Source: Bacillota bacterium (GTDB taxonomy: Bacteria > Bacillota > Sulfobacillia > JAJZYS01 > JAJYTV01). From it: a DNA stretch of 43,311 bases. This document shows positions 1-8,500 of this stretch, in pieces. Where the stretch lies: contig JAJYTE010000022.1 of NCBI GenBank assembly GCA_021793215.1, positions 1 to 43,311 on the forward strand, written 5' to 3'. How positions within the stretch are numbered: the first letter of the stretch is position 1; each line of letters starts with the position of its first letter. The translations under genes were made by a program, and so were the position numbers. Under the pieces are notes generated by a model. That model was given only the letters and a program-made list of their open reading frames with translations, was not told where the DNA came from and did no database searches.

Positions 1-178
1 CGGGTCCGCTTGGGGCTGCGGGCGGCACCGCGTCCTGCGAACCGCTCGTCGCCGGAGCCTCCGGCGTTGCCTGGTGATGCCGCGCGGCCGGATGCGGACC
101 CGCGGCGGGACTCGCGCTCCCGCAGGCCGAGAGCACGAAGAGGGAGGCGAGGACGCACAGGGCCATGCGCAGTCGCAT
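1..178 (-). CDS. Lipoprotein, N-terminal part (cut by window edge)
   Basis: Minus-strand reading frame with ATG at 178..176, open to the window edge (59 codons visible). A perfect AGGAGG (192..187) lies 8 bases upstream. The first 19 residues form a lipoprotein signal peptide: Arg at positions 2 and 4, a hydrophobic core, and a lipobox L-S-A-C ending at Cys19. The following residues are Ala/Pro/Gly-rich, a linker common after the lipidated cysteine of surface lipoproteins. The functional domain lies outside the window, so no role can be given. It sits about 95 bases downstream of the ABC-F gene on the same strand and may be co-transcribed with it. Confidence 0.72.
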   Translation of the reverse strand, partial: MRLRMALCVLASLFVLSACGSASPAAGPHPAARHHQATPEAPATSGSQDAVPPAAPSGP

Positions 179-219
179 ACGCGGTTCCTCCTGATGTTCC
201 CGGGGTTCTGCCCGCCGCA

Positions 220-237
220 GGGGACCCCTGGGTCCCC
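220..237. other. Short GC hairpin between ABC-F gene and lipoprotein gene
   Basis: An 8-bp perfect inverted repeat (GGGGACCC / GGGTCCCC, 2-base spacer) lies between the ABC-F stop codon and the lipoprotein Shine-Dalgarno. Neither strand carries a T-run after the stem, so it is not a convincing intrinsic terminator. It may be a processing or stability hairpin, or chance in GC-rich DNA. Confidence 0.3.
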
Positions 238-271
238 TTCTGTAATACCCACCGGAAGACTGATCGTGACG

Positions 272-1810
272 CTAGCCAAGCGCACGCAGCTGCGCCACGA
301 TCCGATCGAGCTCGCGCTCCATCTCCGCCCGCTTTCCGGGGGCGGCAGCGGCGAGCCTGCCGCTCAGTTCCGCAAGGCGCATGCGCAGGATGTCGCGGTC
401 CCCCACCGCCTCCGCCGGTTCCTGCGCCGCCGTCCGCAGCGGCAGTGCGCGCGTTGCGACGCGCTCGCGAAAGCGCGCGTCGTGGGAGATGAACACCACC
501 GTCCCAGGGTAGACCTGCAGCGCTGATTCCAGCGCCTCGCGGCCCGCGAGGTCGAGGTGGTTCGTCGGCTCGTCGAGCAGCAGGATGTCGGCGCCCCCGA
601 CGAGCGCGAGGCAGAAGACGAGCCGCACCCGCTCGCCCGGGCTCAGGCTGCCGATCCGGCGCAGCGCGGCGTCGCCCTGCAGGTGGAAGTGGCCCAGCAG
701 CGTCCGCGCGAGCGAGGGGTCCGGCGCGCCGGCCGCGAGCATCTCGGCGAGCGGCGTCCGCTCGAGCGGCAGCTGCGCCTCCTGGCGGAAGAAGAAGATG
801 CGGGCGCCGGGATGGACGTAGAGCTTGCCTGTCCGCGTGCCGCGCAGCCCCTCCTCGCTGCCCGCCGCCTCGAGCATCAGCCGCAGGAGCGTCGTCTTGC
901 CGGAGCCGTTCGCGCCCTCGAGCGCCAGGCGCTCACCGCGGCGCAGATCGAACGTCAGGGGACCGAGCGCTGGGCGCTTCGCCCCGGCGTAGGCAAATGA
1001 AACGTCCTCGCCGCGGGCCAGGATCTTCGGCAGGTCTCGCGGGGGCAGAAAGTCGAAGGAGAGCCTGGGCTCCTCCCACGGCTTCTGCACGCGCTCCCGA
1101 TCGAGCCGCTCCACCCGGCGCTCCGTGGCGATCGCCTTGCGCATCATCATCGCTGCGCGCCGCTTGCCGCTGGGGTTGCGCTCGCCGGCGTCCCGGTGGG
1201 CCTGCTCCGCCCAGGCGCGCTGGCGCCTGGACGTGCTCGCGACCCGCTGCCGCTCCTTGCGCCACTCCTCATGGCGATGCGCCTGCGAGGCGAGCTCCGC
1301 CGCCACCCGATCCTCGAAGCGTCGGTAGCCGCCTTCGTAGCTGCGCAGGCGGCCGCGCTCGATCAGGAGCACGCGATCGGCGAGCGCCTCGATGAACGCG
1401 CGGTCGTGGCAGGCGAAGAGGATCGCGCCCGAGACGTCGCGCAGCTGGCGCTCGAGCCACACGAGGCCGTCGCGGTCTAGGTGGTTCGTCGGCTCGTCGA
1501 GGAGCAGCAGCGAAGGGCGCTCGGCGAGCGCGGCCGCCATGCGGCGGCGCATGCGCTGCCCAGCGCTCAGGGCGTCCGACGACTCGTCGGGCGCCTGCTC
1601 CACGTAGGTGACGCGCGCAAGGTCGCCCAGGCGGACGCTGGCCCCCGGATCGGGCGGGATCTCTCCCGCGAGGACGCGCAGGAGCGTCGACTTGCCGCAG
1701 CCGTTCTCCCCCAGCAGCGCGACGCGCTCACCGGGGGCGATCTGAAACGAAACGTCGGAGAAAACCTTCTCGCCGCCGAAGGACACGGAGAGATCGCGCA
1801 CATCGAGCAT
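272..1810 (-). CDS. ABC-F family ATPase (possibly antibiotic-resistance type)
   Basis: A 512-residue protein with two ABC ATPase domains and no membrane segment, the ABC-F layout; these proteins act on the ribosome at the E site. Domain 1 has Walker A GENGCGKST (34-42), signature LSAGQ (81-85) and Walker B LLLLDEPTNHLD (101-112). Domain 2 has GANGSGKTT (299-307), LSPGE (389-393) and ILLLDEPTNHLD (409-420). The basic Arg/Lys-rich linker (about 175-250) is the segment that reaches the ribosome's tRNA sites, and by eye it resembles the Lsa/CplR/VmlR resistance group more than EttA. I chose ATG 1810 because GGGAGGG (1825..1819) lies 8 bases upstream; an in-frame codon at 1837 has no such site. 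A leader peptide and hairpin upstream suggest ribosome-dependent control. Resistance is inferred; a housekeeping ABC-F role is possible. Confidence 0.85.
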   Translation of the reverse strand: MLDVRDLSVSFGGEKVFSDVSFQIAPGERVALLGENGCGKSTLLRVLAGEIPPDPGASVRLGDLARVTYVEQAPDESSDALSAGQRMRRRMAAALAERPSLLLLDEPTNHLDRDGLVWLERQLRDVSGAILFACHDRAFIEALADRVLLIERGRLRSYEGGYRRFEDRVAAELASQAHRHEEWRKERQRVASTSRRQRAWAEQAHRDAGERNPSGKRRAAMMMRKAIATERRVERLDRERVQKPWEEPRLSFDFLPPRDLPKILARGEDVSFAYAGAKRPALGPLTFDLRRGERLALEGANGSGKTTLLRLMLEAAGSEEGLRGTRTGKLYVHPGARIFFFRQEAQLPLERTPLAEMLAAGAPDPSLARTLLGHFHLQGDAALRRIGSLSPGERVRLVFCLALVGGADILLLDEPTNHLDLAGREALESALQVYPGTVVFISHDARFRERVATRALPLRTAAQEPAEAVGDRDILRMRLAELSGRLAAAAPGKRAEMERELDRIVAQLRALG

Positions 1811-1847
1811 CCGAAGAGCCCTCCCGGGACGGGGCAACCCCCAAAGT

Positions 1848-1871
1848 CATCCCGGCAAAAGCGCCGGGATG
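1848..1871 (-). promoter_or_regulatory. Leader hairpin upstream of ABC-F gene
   Basis: A 9-bp perfect stem (CATCCCGGC / GCCGGGATG, 6-base loop) begins directly after the stop codon of the short leader frame. No T-run follows, so it does not look like a terminator. Its 3' arm holds CCGGGA, which can pair instead with TCCCGG at 1829..1824, overlapping the ABC-F Shine-Dalgarno. Two alternative folds, one masking the ribosome-binding site, would fit translational attenuation. The pairing is visible; the regulation is inferred. Confidence 0.5.
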
Positions 1872-1898
1872 CTACCGCGATGCAGCGATCTTGACCAT
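1872..1898 (-). CDS. Putative 8-residue leader peptide of the ABC-F gene
   Basis: ATG at 1898..1896 opens an eight-codon frame (MVKIAASR) closed by TAG at 1874..1872. GGAGG (1908..1904) lies 5 bases upstream. It starts about 20 bases from the probable transcription start, is followed at once by the 1848-1871 hairpin, and precedes the ABC-F start by about 60 bases. Leader peptides on which drug-bound ribosomes stall are established regulators of several ABC-F and Erm resistance genes. Nothing in the peptide itself proves stalling, so this call rests on position, Shine-Dalgarno and hairpin. Confidence 0.5.
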   Translation of the reverse strand: MVKIAASR

Positions 1899-1926
1899 GT
1901 CAACCTCCAGCGGAAGGGATAGGCGG

Positions 1927-1932
1927 AGTATA
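1927..1932 (-). promoter_or_regulatory. Putative -10 box for ABC-F transcript
   Basis: TATACT on the minus strand (1932..1927) is a close match to the sigma-A -10 consensus and lies about 19 bases upstream of the leader-peptide Shine-Dalgarno. No good TTGACA-like -35 is visible at 16-18 bases, so the call depends on the -10 and its position. Confidence 0.4.
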
Positions 1933-2016
1933 GCATGCGCAGGGCCGAAGGTGCCATGTGGGGCCGCCTCGAACCCTCTTCCGATCAGCGTAGCGGCTTT
2001 GCAAGGAGGAATCGGC

Positions 2017-2496
2017 ATGGCAGACGTGCGGCTGCGCCCGATGCGCGAGGACGAGTACTCTGTCTGGTACGACGCAGCGCTCGAGACCTACGCCAAGGAG
2101 CACGCCGCAACCGGAGCGTGGCCCGAGGAGGAGGCCCTCGAACGCTCGCGGCAGGAGTTCGGCACCCTTCTGCCGCAAGGACTCGCCTCGCCTGGCCAAC
2201 ACCTCTACACGATCCTCGACCAGGGGCGCGGCGACCCTCTTGGCATGGTCTGGGTCGCGGAGCGTGGCGAGCCAGACACACCGCACGCCTTCGTCTACAA
2301 CATCGAGATCCGCCATGACCAGCGCGGACAGGGCTACGGCAGGGCCGCGATGCTCGCCCTCGAGCAGGAGGTGCGGGCGCTCGGCCTGCAGCGCATCGCC
2401 CTGCACGTCTTCGGCCACAACGAGACGGCGCTCCGCCTCTACGAGCGCACCGGCTACCGGGCAACAAACGTCCTGATGGCGAAGGACCTCGGCTAG
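2017..2496 (+). CDS. GNAT family N-acetyltransferase
   Basis: A 159-residue protein. The acetyl-CoA pyrophosphate-binding motif A is seen as RGQGYG (103-108) after a beta-strand (VYNIEI), and the C-terminal N-E-x-A-x-x-L-Y-x-x-x-G-Y block, which closes most GNAT domains, is present. The ATG at 2017 is preceded by AAGGAGGA at about 6 bases; the frame could extend upstream, but no ribosome-binding site supports that. GNAT enzymes transfer an acetyl group from acetyl-CoA to an amine on a small molecule, peptide or protein; the substrate here cannot be read from sequence. It is transcribed divergently from the ABC-F gene and convergently with the end of the pyr operon. An antibiotic-modifying role beside an ABC-F gene is possible but unsupported. 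Confidence 0.85.
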   Translation: MADVRLRPMREDEYSVWYDAALETYAKEHAATGAWPEEEALERSRQEFGTLLPQGLASPGQHLYTILDQGRGDPLGMVWVAERGEPDTPHAFVYNIEIRHDQRGQGYGRAAMLALEQEVRALGLQRIALHVFGHNETALRLYERTGYRATNVLMAKDLG

Positions 2497-2563
2497 CCGC
2501 CGGGCACGAAAGCGCGCCGGACATCTGCCCTCCGGGGCCTCCCGGGCGCGTTCTCCTTTCGCG

Positions 2564-3130
2564 CTACGCCTTCGGACGCACGAGCTCCTCGCCCGCGCGG
2601 CAGAGCGGGCAATCGTCCGCGGGATAGGACGGCACCTCGAGCTCAAGCAGCGCGTGCAGGGGCGCGCCGAGGTCCACCCTGCCCGCCGTGCGGTCGGCGA
2701 CGATCCCGACGCCCACAACGTCGGCCTTGGTGCGCTCGCAGATGTCCAGCACCTTGCGCACCGATCCGCCGGTCGAGACGGCATCCTCCACGACGAGCAC
2801 GCGCTCCGCCGGACGCAGGCCAAAGCCGCGCTTGAGCGCCATCGCGTCGCCGTCCTTCTCGGCGTAGATCGACCGCACCCCGAGCGCGCGCGCGACCTCA
2901 TGCGCGAGGATCACGCCGCCCATCGCGGGGCCGACGACCGTCTCGATCCCCTGACCTCTGTACATGTCCGCGATCGCCGACCCGATCTCCTCGGCAGCCG
3001 GCGGAAGGGAGAAGGCGGGCGCGAAGAGCAGGAACCCCGGACTGTGCCTGCCGGACGTCAGCAGGAAGTGCCCCTCGCGCAGCACCCCCCACTCCTTCAG
3101 CCGCGCGATCCAGTGCTCTCTCCCCTGCAT
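2564..3130 (-). CDS. pyrE: Orotate phosphoribosyltransferase
   Basis: A 188-residue cytosolic enzyme that joins orotate and PRPP to give OMP, the fifth step of UMP synthesis. The PRPP-binding loop is clear at 111-123 (VLVVEDAVSTGGS), with a GPAMGG motif at 67-72 and the typical TSGRHSPGFL segment near 25-34. The C-terminal CPLC (174-177) occurs in many Bacillota PyrE proteins. The ATG overlaps the pyrF stop by one base (TGATG), so translation is coupled. It is the last gene of the pyr operon; I see no convincing T-rich terminator in the 67 bases before the convergent GNAT gene end. Confidence 0.95.
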   Translation of the reverse strand: MQGREHWIARLKEWGVLREGHFLLTSGRHSPGFLLFAPAFSLPPAAEEIGSAIADMYRGQGIETVVGPAMGGVILAHEVARALGVRSIYAEKDGDAMALKRGFGLRPAERVLVVEDAVSTGGSVRKVLDICERTKADVVGVGIVADRTAGRVDLGAPLHALLELEVPSYPADDCPLCRAGEELVRPKA

Positions 3131-3828
3131 CAGGCCGTCTCCCCCTCCGCGATCTCCTCTACGAACGCCTGCGCCGCCCCCAACGGGTCCGGCGCCTGGG
3201 CGATCGCCCGCCCCACGATGATCAGGTCGGCTCCGGCACGGCGCGCCTGCGCAGGCGTGACGACGCGCCTTTGGTCAGCCACCGCATCCTTCGCCCGCCG
3301 TACCCCGGGCACAGCGATGACCGAGCCCGGCGCCAACCTCCGCAGCATCGCCGCCTCCTCGCCGGAGGTCACGTAGCCCTCGATCCCTGCCGACTGCGTG
3401 ATCCGGACGAGCCGCTCGACGATCTCCTGCGGCGTGCCCTGCCAGCCGATCGCCGCGGCCGCCGCCGCATCGATGCTCGTGAGGAGCGTCACCGCGAGGA
3501 GGTGCAGGCGGCTGCCCGCCGCCTCGCGCGCGGCCCGCAGCATGGTCTCGCCGCCCGTCGCGTGCACGTTCAGGTAGCGGACGCCGAGGTCTCGAACCGC
3601 CTGCACGCCGCGCGCCACGGTCTGCGGGATGTCGTGGAGTTTCAGGTCCAGAAACACCGGCCTGCCGAGTTCCACGACCGCGCGAACCACATCCGGGCCG
3701 CCCTGGTTGAAGAGGTCCATGCCGATCTTGAAGCCGCCTACGTGGCTGGCGATCCGCCGCGCGAGAGCGAGCGCCTGCTCTGGGTCCATCTGGTCGAGCG
3801 CCGCGTAAAGGTAGTCCTGTGCCGTCAC
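3130..3828 (-). CDS. pyrF: Orotidine-5'-phosphate decarboxylase
   Basis: A 232-residue TIM-barrel enzyme that decarboxylates OMP to UMP, the last step of the pathway. The catalytic signature DLKLHDIP (61-68, with Lys63 and the paired Asp residues) is present, as are the N-terminal ALD motif and the C-terminal GADLIIVGRAI phosphate-binding segment. The length is normal. The start is GTG 3828, overlapping the pyrD stop as GTGA, which is how most genes of this operon join. The order pyrK-pyrD-pyrF-pyrE matches B. subtilis. Confidence 0.95.
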   Translation of the reverse strand: MTAQDYLYAALDQMDPEQALALARRIASHVGGFKIGMDLFNQGGPDVVRAVVELGRPVFLDLKLHDIPQTVARGVQAVRDLGVRYLNVHATGGETMLRAAREAAGSRLHLLAVTLLTSIDAAAAAAIGWQGTPQEIVERLVRITQSAGIEGYVTSGEEAAMLRRLAPGSVIAVPGVRRAKDAVADQRRVVTPAQARRAGADLIIVGRAIAQAPDPLGAAQAFVEEIAEGETA

Positions 3829-4754
3829 GAAGCCGCCTCCTTCGCCGCCGGATTGGCCGCGGCCCAGGCCTGGGCCGCGCTCTCGAAACCGTGCTGCTCC
3901 AGCTCGTCCACGAGCTCTCGGACGATGCGCGGCGGTGCGAGCGGGTCGCGGAAGACCGCCGTGCCGACGGCGACCGCCGACGCGCCGGCCATGATGTACT
4001 CGAGCGCGTCACTGCCCGTCTCGATTCCGCCCATCCCGATGACGGGCAGTCCGACCTGCGCAGCGAGGTCGAAGACGATGCGCAATCCCACCGGCTTCAC
4101 CGCCGGGCCCGAGAGACCGCCCGTCCGGTTGCCCAAGACCGGCGCGCGCCGCCGCAGGTCGATCGCCATGCCGAGCAGCGTGTTGATCGCCGAGAGCGCG
4201 TCCGCACCGCCTTCCTTGCAGGCGAGCCCGAGCGCCACGGGATCTGTGACGTTCGGCGACATCTTGACGACCAGCGGGAGGTCCGTGGCCTGACGCGCTG
4301 CCGCGACGAGCTTGCGGGCGCTCGCCGGATCTTGCGAGAACAGTAGGCCGTCGGCGACGTTCGGGCAGGAGATGTTCAGTTCGACCGCACCCACCCCGGC
4401 CTGCCCCGTGACTCCCCGCACCACGTCGACGAACCCCTGCAGATCATGCCCGACGACGTTCACGACGACGGCCGTGTCGTAGCGGCGCAGGAACGGCAGG
4501 TCGGTCGAGAGGAAGTGCTCGAGGCCGGGGTTCTGAAGCCCGATGGCGTTGAGCATGCCGCCGGGCGCCCGGGCCACCCGCAACGGCGCATTGCCGGGCC
4601 AGGGCTCGCGCGAGACGCCCTTGACCATCACGCCTCCGAGGAGGCCAAGATCGTAGAGCTCCGCGGCCTCGCGGCCGTAGCCGAACGTCCCGGACGCCGT
4701 GAGCACCGGGTTCTTCAGCGAGAGCCCGGCGAAGGATACCGCCTGCCCCGTCAC
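3825..4754 (-). CDS. pyrD: Dihydroorotate dehydrogenase B, catalytic subunit
   Basis: A 309-residue FMN enzyme oxidising dihydroorotate to orotate. It is class 1B: the active-site base is cysteine in ELNISCPNV (Cys130), and pyrK for the electron-transfer subunit lies directly upstream. The N-terminal NPVLTASGTFGYG and the C-terminal GMGGIETG / AVGTAVFRDP segments are family landmarks for FMN phosphate binding. The start is GTG 4754, overlapping the pyrK stop by four bases. In class 1B enzymes electrons pass from FMN through the PyrK [2Fe-2S] cluster and FAD to NAD+. Confidence 0.95.
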   Translation of the reverse strand: MTGQAVSFAGLSLKNPVLTASGTFGYGREAAELYDLGLLGGVMVKGVSREPWPGNAPLRVARAPGGMLNAIGLQNPGLEHFLSTDLPFLRRYDTAVVVNVVGHDLQGFVDVVRGVTGQAGVGAVELNISCPNVADGLLFSQDPASARKLVAAARQATDLPLVVKMSPNVTDPVALGLACKEGGADALSAINTLLGMAIDLRRRAPVLGNRTGGLSGPAVKPVGLRIVFDLAAQVGLPVIGMGGIETGSDALEYIMAGASAVAVGTAVFRDPLAPPRIVRELVDELEQHGFESAAQAWAAANPAAKEAAS

Positions 4755-5530
4755 AGGCGCACCTCCTGCGCCGCGAAGACCGGCCCCTCGCGGCAGACGC
4801 GCGCCCAGCGGCCGTACTCGCCCTGGTCCGAAGGGGGCTCCGCGCGCTCGACGACGCAGCCCATGCAGACGCCGTAGCCGCAGGCCATCGGGGCTTCGAG
4901 GGCGAGGTAGGCGGGCGGACCGTCCGCGAGCGAGATCTGCTGCACCCGCCGCAGCATGCCTTCCGGCCCGCAGGCGTAGATCGCGTCGATCCCCTCTTCC
5001 GGCAGGAGGTCGGTGAGCGGCCCGCGGTACCCCTCAGACCCGTCGTCCGTCGCGACGAGCACCCGCGCGCCGAGCGCCGCGATCTCCTTTGCGCCGACGA
5101 TGTGTGCCTTCGCCCGCGCGCCGATCAGCGCCAGCACATCGCTGCCGCCCTGTAGGAGGGCCTTCGCGAGCCCCCAGAGCGGCGGCACACCCACACCGCC
5201 GCCCAGGATCGCCGCGCGGATCGGTTGCTGCGGCAGCGGGAATCCCCTGCCGAGCGGCCCCATGGCCTGCAGCAAGTCGCCTGTGCGCAGCCTTGCGAGC
5301 TCCCGCGTCCCAGGGCCCTCGACCCGAAAGAGGAAGCTCAGGCGGCGGGGAGCGTCTTGCCGGTACCAGGAGAAGGCGCGCGGCAGGTAGGTGTCAGGTA
5401 GGTTGCCAGCGCGCAGCATGAAGAACTGACCGGGCTCCGCCTCCAGCGCCTGCGTCGCCTCGAGGCGCAGTTCGACGTAGCCCCTGGCCGGCGCGAGCAC
5501 CTCGCCCACGAGCAGTTCCCACTGCCTCAC
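4751..5530 (-). CDS. pyrK: Dihydroorotate dehydrogenase electron-transfer subunit
   Basis: A 259-residue iron-sulfur flavoprotein partner of PyrD. An N-terminal ferredoxin-reductase-like FAD domain carries R-A-F-S (like the R-x-Y-S flavin motif). An NAD domain follows with GGGVGVPPLW. The C-terminal [2Fe-2S] ligands are CGYGVCMGC plus a later Cys in WARVC. The frame can be extended far upstream, but that part is antisense-like shadow inside carB. GTG 5530 overlaps the carB stop as GTGA, matches the family N-terminus, and is the start used here. Length is usual. Confidence 0.94.
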   Translation of the reverse strand: MRQWELLVGEVLAPARGYVELRLEATQALEAEPGQFFMLRAGNLPDTYLPRAFSWYRQDAPRRLSFLFRVEGPGTRELARLRTGDLLQAMGPLGRGFPLPQQPIRAAILGGGVGVPPLWGLAKALLQGGSDVLALIGARAKAHIVGAKEIAALGARVLVATDDGSEGYRGPLTDLLPEEGIDAIYACGPEGMLRRVQQISLADGPPAYLALEAPMACGYGVCMGCVVERAEPPSDQGEYGRWARVCREGPVFAAQEVRL

Positions 5531-8500
5531 CGCGGCGCCTCCTGGGGGAAGTAGTCCTGCAGGGCGCGCACCTCGAGGCGGCGCGGCGACGCCATCACCC
5601 GCATCACCGCCCGCGCCGTGTCGAGCGACGTGACGCAGGGGATGCCGTGCTCCACCGCCGTGCGGCGGATCTGAAACCCGTCGCGCACGGGACTGCGCCC
5701 CTGCGTGAACGTGTTCACCACAAGGTTGATGTCTCCCTCGCGCAAGCGGTCCAGTAGGTCCGGGCTCTGCTCCCCGATCTTCGGCACCTCCTCCACCTCG
5801 ACGCCCGCATCGCGCAGCGCCTCGGCCGTGCCGGCCGTCGCGAGGATCTGCGCTCCCTGGCGGTAGAGGTCGCGCGCCAAGGGCAGTACCTCGTCCTTGT
5901 CGCGGTCCGCGATCGTCAGGAGGATGCGCCCGCGCTGCGGCACGTGGTAGCCTGCGCCGTCGAACGCCTTCAGGAGCGCCGCGGAGAACGTCTCGTCGAT
6001 GCCGAGCACCTCGCCCGTCGACTTCATCTCGGGTCCCAGCGTCGCGTCGACCTCGCGCAGCTTCGCCCACGAGAAGACGGGGCACTTCACACCGACGTGG
6101 CCTGGCTTCGGCCATAGGCCGCCCGCGATTCCCTGCGCGGCGAGGCTGTCGCCGAGCGCCACGCGCGTCGCGATCGCCGCGAGCGGAACGTTCGCCACCT
6201 TCATCAGGTACGGCAGGGTGCGCGATGCGCGCGGGTTCGCCTCGATCACGTAGAGCTGCCCTTCGTAGGAGACGAACTGCACGTTCAGCAGGCCCTTCGT
6301 TCCAAGCGCCTTCGCGAGCCGCACGGTGGCGTCGACGACCTGGGCCTCAAGGTCCGCATCGATGCTCTGCGCAGGGTAGACCGCGATCGAGTCTCCGGAG
6401 TGGACGCCGGCGCGCTCGATGTGCTCCATGATCCCGCCGACCAGCACGGCCTCGCCATCGGCCACCGCGTCCACCTCGAGCTCCAGGCCGGGCAGGTACT
6501 GGTCTACGAGGATCGGTCGGCCAGGCATGGCGCTGACCGCGCGCTCAAGGTAGTCCGCGAGGTCCTCGGGGGCGTGCACGATCTCCATCGCGCGGCCGCC
6601 CAGAACGAACGACGGGCGCACCAGCACGGGGTAGCCGACCTCCTCGGCGGCGCGCAGCGCCTCCTCGGAGCGGAGCACCGTGCGGCCGCGCGGTCGCTTG
6701 AGGCCGACCTGCTCGAGCACGGCGTCGAACTGGCGCCGGTCCTCGGCCGCGGCGATGCCCGCGACACTCGTGCCGAGGATGGGGACACCCGCTGCTGCGA
6801 GGTGCTCCGCGAGGTTGATCGCGGTCTGCCCGCCGAACTGGACGAGCACCCCCTCGACCTTCTCGCGCTCCGCCACCTCGCGCACGTCCTCGAAGGCGAG
6901 CGGCTCGAAGTAGAGCCGGTCCGACTGCGTCCAGTCGGTCGAGACCGTCTCGGGGTTCGAGTTCAGCATGATCGCCCGCCGCCCCGCGTCGCGCAGCGCC
7001 TGCAGCGCGTGCACCGCGGAGCAGTCGAACTCGATGCCCTGGCCGATGCGGATCGGACCCGCGCCGAGCACGAGCACCGACCGGCTGCCCGCAGGCACCG
7101 GCGCCTCGTCCTCGAACTCGTAGGCGCCGTAGTAGTACGGAGTCTGCGCGTCGAACTCCGCGGCGCAGGTGTCGACCATCTTGTAGGTCGGCACGATGCC
7201 CGCCGCGCGTCGCGCCGCGCGCACCTCCTCCTCCGGCTGGCGCCAGAGTTCGCCGATCGTGCGGTCCGAGAACCCGTCGCGCTTCGCGCGCCGCAGGAGT
7301 TCGATGTCGCCCGGCCGCTCCCGCAGCTCTCCCTCGAGGGCGACGATCCGCTCCATCTCCCGCAGGAAGTGGCGGTCGATCTGCGTCGCGGCCTGCAGTG
7401 CGTCGACGGAGGCGCCGCGGCGCAGGAGCTCCGCGAGGGCGAAGATCCGCCGGTCGTCCGGCTCCTCCGCGAGCGTCATCAGGTCGCTGTCCGCAAGGTC
7501 CGCGAGCGAAGGCAGGTGCAGGTGGTGGGCTCCCACCTCGAGCGAGCGGGCCGCCTTCAGGATGGCCGCGCGCAGCGTGCGCCCGATCGCCATCACCTCG
7601 CCCGTGGCTTGCATCTGCGTGCCGAGTCGGCGGTCGGCCTGGGCGAACTTGTCGAACGGCCAGCGAGGGATCTTCACCACGACGTAGTCGAGCGCCGGCT
7701 CGAAGAGCGCCGTCGTCCTGCCTGTCACGGGGTTTCTGAGCTCATCGAGCGTGAACCCGAGCGCGAGCTTCGCTGCGATCTTGGCGATCGGGTAGCCGGT
7801 CGCCTTCGAGGCGAGCGCGCTCGATCGGCTGACGCGCGGGTTCACCTCGATCACCCGGTACTCGCCGGTCTCGGGATGCAGGCCGAACTGCACGTTGCAG
7901 CCGCCCTCCACGCCCAGCGCCCGGATGATGCGCAGCGACGCGGAGCGGAGCATCTGGTAGTCCCGGTCTGTGAGCGTGAGGCTCGGCGCCACGACGATCG
8001 AGTCGCCGGTGTGCACGCCGACCGGGTCGACGTTCTCCATGTTGCAGACGGTGATGGCCTGGTCCTGCGCGTCGCGCATGACCTCGTACTCGACTTCCTT
8101 CCACCCGGCGATCGACTTCTCGACGAGGCACTGGCGGATCGGAGAGAGCGAGAGCCCGCGCGAGAGCACGGCGTGGAGCTCTGCTGCATCGCGTACGATC
8201 CCGCCGCCGGTGCCTCCGAGCGTGTACGCGGGCCGGACGATCAGCGGGAAGCCGACCTCCTTGGCGAACGCCATCCCCTCCGCCAAGGACCCGACCGTCC
8301 GGCTCTCGGGGATCGGCTCGCCGATGCGCAGCATCAGGTTGCGGAAGGCCTCGCGGTCCTCCGCCTCGCGGATCGCCGCGAGCGGCGTGCCGAGCAGGCG
8401 CACGCCGTACTTCTCGAGGATGCCGAGCTCCGCGAGCTGGACGGCGAGGTTCAGCCCCACCTGGCCCCCGAGCGTCGGCAGGAGGCCATCCGGGCGCTCC

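Noticed and set aside
220-237. Intrinsic terminator after the ABC-F gene
   Set aside because: The stem is good, but no T-run follows on either strand, so it is listed only as a hairpin.
10-526. Two overlapping plus-strand open frames at the left edge
   Set aside because: Proline/arginine-rich shadow frames opposite the lipoprotein start and the ABC-F end, both of which have Shine-Dalgarno sites and motifs.
2497-2563. Terminator between the convergent GNAT and pyrE genes
   Set aside because: Several short GC repeats occur, but none forms a clean stem followed by T residues in either direction.
3271-4293. Plus-strand 340-codon open frame opposite pyrF/pyrD
   Set aside because: Shadow frame of two certain genes, with shadow-type composition and no Shine-Dalgarno.
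5531-6115. In-frame N-terminal extension of pyrK through the carB 3' end
   Set aside because: Arg/Gly-rich shadow of carB; GTG 5530 matches the PyrK family start and the local GTGA pattern.
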